NCBI RefSeq assembly: GCF_034314085.1
Contig: NZ_JAVIWI010000001.1
Location: 372,001-436,000 of the forward strand
DNA length: 64,000 bases
Direction: 5' to 3'
DNA from: Undibacterium sp. 5I1
Lineage (GTDB): Bacteria; Pseudomonadota; Gammaproteobacteria; Burkholderiales; Burkholderiaceae_D
Shown here: positions 60,351 to 64,000 of the stretch, in pieces
Position numbering within the stretch: position 1 is the stretch's first letter
Layout: the number at the start of each line of letters is the position of its first letter
Translations under genes and position numbers: made by a program
The notes under the pieces: generated by a model
Database searches by the model: none
What the model saw: the letters and a program-made list of their open reading frames with translations, nothing else
Told to the model about the DNA's origin: nothing

Positions 60351-61550
60351 ATGACTGCTTACATTTGCGATGCAATCCGTACACCGATCGGTCGTTACGC
60401 CGGTGATTTAAAAGATGTTCGTGCCGATGATCTGGGCGCTATTCCGCTGCGAGCGTTGATGCAGCGTCAGTCGCAAGTCGATTGGTCTGCTGTGCAGGAA
60501 GTGATCTTTGGTTGCGCCAATCAGGCTGGGGAAGATAACCGCAACATCGCACGCATGTCTGCATTATTAGCGGGTTTGCCGCTGACGGTGCCAGGCGCCA
60601 CCATCAACCGCTTATGCGGTTCTGGGATGGACGCGGTGGGCACTGCGGCGCGTGGCATTAAGTCGGGCGAACTTGATCTGGTGATCGCGGGTGGTGTGGA
60701 ATCGATGACCCGTGCACCGTTTGTCATGGGCAAGTCGGATAGCGCTTTCGGACGTGGCGCGACCATCTTTGATACCACGATAGGCTGGCGCTTTATCAAT
60801 CCGCAAATGAAAGCGCAATACGGCGTTGATGCTATGCCAGAGACTGCAGAAAACGTTGCGACCGATTACAACATTAGCCGTGCCGATCAGGATTTATTTG
60901 CCTTAGCCAGCCAGGCAAAAGCAGCTGCAGCACAAGCCAATGGCGTGTTGGCAGAAGAAATTACGCCAGTGACAATCGCCCAGAAAAAAGGCGAATCCAT
61001 CATCATTAGCAAGGACGAACATCCGCGTGTCACCAGCATAGAGTCGCTCAGCAAACTCAAGGGCGTCGTGCGTGCCGATGGCACAGTCACCGCAGGCAAT
61101 GCTTCAGGCGTCAATGATGGTGCATGTGCTTTGCTGCTGGCATCGGCAGAAGCGGCAAAACGTCACGGACTCACTCCCAAAGCCCGCATCGTCGGTATGG
61201 CAACGGCTGGGGTAGCTCCGCGTGTGATGGGCATAGGGCCTTTTCCCGCAGTAGAAAAACTGCTGGCACAAACCGGATTGACCCTGGCACAGATGGATGT
61301 GATTGAGCTCAACGAAGCTTTTGCAGCACAAGGTCTGGCTGTGATGCGGCAACTGGGTTTGCAAGACGACGACCCGCGCGTCAATCCCAATGGCGGTGCA
61401 ATTGCGCTTGGACATCCACTAGGCATGAGCGGTGCTCGTCTGGTCACTACTGCCATGTACCAACTCCATCGTACCGGTGGTCGCTATGCACTTTGCACGA
61501 TGTGTATTGGTGTGGGGCAGGGTATCGCGATCATTATTGAACGGGTTTGA
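60351..61550 (+). CDS. pcaF: Beta-ketoadipyl-CoA thiolase
   Basis: Cleaves beta-ketoadipyl-CoA with CoA to succinyl-CoA and acetyl-CoA, the last step of the beta-ketoadipate pathway. 399 residues. Catalytic Cys in NRLCGSGMDAV, His in NPNGGAIALGHPLGMSGAR, second Cys in CTMCIGVGQG. Start ATG 60351 lies 80 bases after pcaJ. The three genes with pcaR form a lower protocatechuate/catechol pathway; the upper enzymes (pcaGH, pcaB, pcaC, pcaD) are not seen here. Confidence 0.95.
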   Translation: MTAYICDAIRTPIGRYAGDLKDVRADDLGAIPLRALMQRQSQVDWSAVQEVIFGCANQAGEDNRNIARMSALLAGLPLTVPGATINRLCGSGMDAVGTAARGIKSGELDLVIAGGVESMTRAPFVMGKSDSAFGRGATIFDTTIGWRFINPQMKAQYGVDAMPETAENVATDYNISRADQDLFALASQAKAAAAQANGVLAEEITPVTIAQKKGESIIISKDEHPRVTSIESLSKLKGVVRADGTVTAGNASGVNDGACALLLASAEAAKRHGLTPKARIVGMATAGVAPRVMGIGPFPAVEKLLAQTGLTLAQMDVIELNEAFAAQGLAVMRQLGLQDDDPRVNPNGGAIALGHPLGMSGARLVTTAMYQLHRTGGRYALCTMCIGVGQGIAIIIERV

Positions 61551-61566
61551 TTTGCACCCCTTTATT

Positions 61567-61652
61567 TAAAAATAGGGGGGTATAAGTCAAAATAGTACTA
61601 ATTGTCCATACATTCATTGGTCTTTAAAAAATACTGACGGATAGTATATTTT
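61567..61652. repeat. Intergenic palindromic repeat, copy 7
   Basis: TAAAAATAGGGGGGTATA, spacer, TTGTCCA, nine bases, TGGTCTT, TTAAAAAATACT, then ATAGTATATTTT. The right stem arm has changed (TGGTCTT) so the stem is broken. Lies just after pcaF. Confidence 0.75.
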
Positions 61653-61779
61653 CTGCTTGTTTCTCTCGTTTTCTTGCATGCGGACGCGGGATGTTGTAGT
61701 GCACGCTTGTATCAAAATCAAAATTCGTCCGCTGAGACGCACAAGTTAAAAATAATTTAAAACGATTCAAGGAGACAAA

Positions 61780-61827
61780 ATGACGCATTCCCATTTGCGC
61801 ATCGGATCAGGGCGGTGCCCATGCTAG
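61780..61827 (+). CDS. Candidate leader peptide overlapping the permease start
   Basis: A 15-codon frame, MTHSHLRIGSGRCPC, starts at ATG 61780 behind a strong AAGGAGA (61769-61775) at ideal distance. Its stop TAG (61825-61827) lies within the first codons of the permease gene, whose own ATG at 61821 has no ribosome-binding site of its own. It therefore looks like a translation-coupling leader, or the remnant of a deleted first gene (for example a substrate-binding protein). Not confirmed. Confidence 0.45.
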   Translation: MTHSHLRIGSGRCPC

Positions 61828-62687
61828 GTAATCTTGCGGGTGTTTTATTTGACGGCATCGCTTACGGCGCTTTGCTATTTTTAATCAGCGTTGGTTTGTC
61901 TGTGACGATGGGATTGATGAACTTTATCAATCTCGCACATGGGGCGTTTGCGATGCTGGGCGGCTATGTCTGCGTGGTCGTGATGAACCGTCTGGGACTG
62001 CCTTTTTTATTATCGCTACCGATCGCTTTTTTTCTCAGTGCTCTCGCCGGATTAGTGCTGGAGCGGGTTTTGTACCGTCGTCTATATAAATCCAGCCATT
62101 TGGATCAGGTCTTGTTTTCTATCGGTCTGACGTTTGTGGCAGTGGCTGGTGCAACCTATATCTGGGGGCCGACGCAGCAACCTGTGCTGTTGCCGGAGTG
62201 GCTGCGCGGGCAAATCAATCTGCTGGGATTGGATGTTGGCGCCTACCGTGTATTTTTGATTGCGGTTGTGATTGTGGTTACGTCAGCCTTGGCATATTTG
62301 ATAGAGCGTACTCGCTTCGGTGCACAAATCCGCGCCTCGGTAGATAACAGTCTGGCGTCGGCGGGTTTGGGGATTCATGTCAGTCGGGTATTTTCGCTGA
62401 CCTTTGCACTGGGCTCTGGCTTAGCGGGTTTAGGTGGTGGTTTAGGGATCGATTTGCTAGGACTCGATCCGACTTTTCCAATCAAATACCTGGTGTATTT
62501 TTTACTTGTAGTCGCGGTTGGTGGTGCCGGTAGCATCAAAGGTACTTTGATTGCTGCATTGATACTCGGCATCTTCGATGTGGCTGGAAAATACTATGTG
62601 CCTTCGGTTGGCGCGTTTGTGATTTACGGTTTGATGGTGGTGCTGCTGATTTTGTATCCGTCCGGTTTGATGGGGAAAAAATCATGA
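61821..62687 (+). CDS. Branched-chain amino-acid-type ABC permease LivH-like
   Basis: An inner-membrane permease of 288 residues. LFLISVGLSVTMGLMNFINLAHGAFAMLGGY is the hallmark start of LivH/UrtB, with GTLIAALILGIFDVAGKYYVP and about eight membrane segments. In this operon with CoA transferase genes it may import an aromatic acid or a carboxylate; urea or branched-chain amino acids are alternatives. ATG 61821 or GTG 61815; preceded by a leader frame. No substrate-binding protein gene is visible. Confidence 0.88.
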   Translation: MLGNLAGVLFDGIAYGALLFLISVGLSVTMGLMNFINLAHGAFAMLGGYVCVVVMNRLGLPFLLSLPIAFFLSALAGLVLERVLYRRLYKSSHLDQVLFSIGLTFVAVAGATYIWGPTQQPVLLPEWLRGQINLLGLDVGAYRVFLIAVVIVVTSALAYLIERTRFGAQIRASVDNSLASAGLGIHVSRVFSLTFALGSGLAGLGGGLGIDLLGLDPTFPIKYLVYFLLVVAVGGAGSIKGTLIAALILGIFDVAGKYYVPSVGAFVIYGLMVVLLILYPSGLMGKKS

Positions 62688-63700
62688 CTACATCACTAGA
62701 TCAAACCCATGGCGCAGCCAGTTTGCCCTCAGGACGTTGGACTAAATTGGAAATCGTTTTTTGGATTTTGCCCGTTGCCGCATTTTTTCTTTTTCCAAAT
62801 TACTTGGTGTTGGGTAGTCAGATTTTGATTGTTGGTCTGTTTGCCGTCTCACTCGATCTGATGTTGGGGTATGCGGGTATTGTTTCGCTCGGACATGCTG
62901 CCTTTTTTGGTCTGGGTGCATACACTGCCGGACTGTTATCGGTACATGGTTGGGGCGAGCCTTTGAGTGGTTTGTTGATTGCCGCTTTGGTGGCAGCTAT
63001 AGTGGGATTTTGTGTGAGCTTTTTGGTTGTGCGCGGTCAGGATTTAACGCGCTTAATGGTGACGCTGGGTATTGGTCTGATGCTGTTTGAGGCGGCTAAC
63101 AAAATGGCATTTATCACTGGCGGCGTGGATGGATTATCCGGCATGATGGTGGGTAAAGTACTTGGCTTTGAGTTTGATTTGTATGGGAAAACGGCATATT
63201 GGTACAGCCTGATTGTCCTATTTATTTTATTTGTGATCTTACGTCGGCTGGTGAATTCTCCGTTTGGTCTGAGCTTGCGCGGTATCCGGGAAGGTGGCAA
63301 GCGTATGCCAGCGATCGGTGCCAATGTGCAACGTCAATTGATCACTATTTTCACCATCAGCGCAGCTGTCGCCGGTGTTGCTGGCGCCTTGCTGGCGCAG
63401 ACGACGCAGTTTGTCGGACTGGATAGTCTTGGGTTTCCGCGCTCGGCGGAAATTTTAATTTTGCTGGTATTGGGTGGAACCGGACGCTTGTATGGCGGCC
63501 TGATCGGTGCGGCAGTGTACATGCTGGCACAAGATTTTATCTCTGCACAAAATCCCGCTTATTGGCAATTCTGGATAGGATTATTGCTGATATTTATTGT
63601 TCTGTTTGCGCGTGGCGGATTGCTCGGCGGGCTCGATAAAATGCGAGATTATCTGATATCAAAATGGGATCAAGCCAAATCAAAAGGACAGAGCTTATGA
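62684..63700 (+). CDS. Branched-chain amino-acid-type ABC permease LivM-like
   Basis: A 338-residue second permease subunit of the Liv family, start overlapping the previous stop (ATGA). Motifs: SLDLMLGYAGIVSLGHAAFFGLGAYTAGLL, GLSLRGIREGGKRMPAIGANV, and GGTGRLYGGLIGAAV. Eight to nine membrane segments. Paired with the LivH-like permease and followed by a LivG-like ATPase, so one high-affinity transporter. Confidence 0.92.
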   Translation: MTTSLDQTHGAASLPSGRWTKLEIVFWILPVAAFFLFPNYLVLGSQILIVGLFAVSLDLMLGYAGIVSLGHAAFFGLGAYTAGLLSVHGWGEPLSGLLIAALVAAIVGFCVSFLVVRGQDLTRLMVTLGIGLMLFEAANKMAFITGGVDGLSGMMVGKVLGFEFDLYGKTAYWYSLIVLFILFVILRRLVNSPFGLSLRGIREGGKRMPAIGANVQRQLITIFTISAAVAGVAGALLAQTTQFVGLDSLGFPRSAEILILLVLGGTGRLYGGLIGAAVYMLAQDFISAQNPAYWQFWIGLLLIFIVLFARGGLLGGLDKMRDYLISKWDQAKSKGQSL

Positions 63701-64000
63701 ACGCCGCTCATTTGATGATTGATCGCAGCAGTACTGAACTTGCACATGAAGGTCAACAGATTGCATTACGTACTCAAGGTCTATCCAAGGTATGGGGTAC
63801 GTTTAAAGCAAATACGGATATTTCACTCTCATTCGCTAAAGGTGGCAGGCATGCTTTAATTGGCCCGAATGGCGCTGGTAAAACCACCTTCATCAATTTA
63901 CTCACAGGTAGCATTGCACCGACTACTGGCCAAGTATTTTTAGACGATCAAGATATCACCCACTTGCCGCAACATCAGCGTGTTAAGCGCGGGATGACCC
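63697..64000 (+). CDS. ABC transporter ATP-binding protein LivG-like (partial)
   Basis: The first 101 codons of the ATPase of the same operon. Start ATG 63697 overlaps the LivM-like stop. Walker A LIGPNGAGKTTFINLL and GQVFLDDQDITHLPQHQRVKRGM are present; the signature and Walker B lie beyond the right edge. The first 20 residues are an extra tail before the usual LRTQGLSKVWG start. Confidence 0.93.
   Translation, partial: MNAAHLMIDRSSTELAHEGQQIALRTQGLSKVWGTFKANTDISLSFAKGGRHALIGPNGAGKTTFINLLTGSIAPTTGQVFLDDQDITHLPQHQRVKRGMT

Noticed and set aside
1167..61652. The seven palindromes as a CRISPR array
   Set aside because: They are kilobases apart, in both orientations, and no cas genes are present.

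Overview
The window looks like a moderate-GC chromosome of a betaproteobacterium, most likely an Oxalobacteraceae-type member of the Burkholderiales (Undibacterium- or Herminiimonas-like). The genus is inferred only from gene content and protein style: DUF2917 beside a MocR regulator, cyanophycin synthetase pairs with DUF1854, pcaIJF with an IclR regulator, and a histone H1-like Lys/Ala/Pro protein. No rRNA, tRNA or CRISPR array was recognised. Both edges cut genes: htpG at the left (minus strand) and an ABC ATPase at the right.

Layout. 1-10.6 kb: htpG (partial), a hypothetical gene, a cysteinyl-tRNA synthetase of unusual type, a TetR regulator divergent from a metallo-beta-lactamase-fold gene, a MocR regulator divergent from a DUF2917 gene, a LysE exporter, RidA and a PLP aminotransferase. 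10.7-14 kb: urease accessory genes ureE-ureF-ureG with no structural ureABC in the window; a DDE transposase gene lies immediately upstream of ureE. 14.3-20.9 kb: glycine-zipper protein, periplasmic binding protein plus sensor kinase, RsuA-type pseudouridine synthase, ParA-like ATPase and a PlsC-like acyltransferase. 20.9-36 kb: acyltransferase-3 protein, FliL-like membrane protein, S46 peptidase, a frameshifted two-haem cytochrome c followed by a three-haem cytochrome c, SDR, membrane MutS-like ATPase, a higher-GC island bounded by a short duplication, an NAD(P)-binding protein and oleate hydratase.

35.7-44.4 kb is a sucrose utilisation locus: LacI-type repressor, TonB-dependent receptor, amylosucrase, fructokinase and MFS sugar transporter, with LacI-type operators in the long gap before the receptor. 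44.6-48.5 kb looks like a phosphate-starvation block: pstS and an olsB-plcP-like pair (ornithine-lipid acyltransferase plus LpxH/PlcP-type phosphoesterase), each near a Pho-box-like 11-nt-period repeat. 48.7-56.9 kb is a cyanophycin locus: cphA and a shortened paralogue with a degenerate Mur-ligase P-loop, divergent from an ABC exporter with an N-terminal zinc ribbon and its DUF1854 partner. 57.7-64 kb is the beta-ketoadipate lower pathway (pcaR, pcaI, pcaJ, pcaF) followed by a Liv-type uptake operon without a binding-protein gene.

Over all this lies a family of at least seven roughly 85-bp intergenic palindromic elements with a TTGTCCA/TGGACAA inner stem and TATACT/AGTATA outer ends, and a second family of TIR elements with GACTTACGCAAAA ends (one complete 154-bp copy and three remnants). 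A 24-bp perfect hairpin lies between the lipid-remodelling and cyanophycin loci. The points most worth following up are the intergenic repeat family, the phosphate-responsive lipid-remodelling pair, the cyanophycin gene set with its degenerate paralogue, the cytochrome frameshift at a run of eight A, and the atypical CysS.
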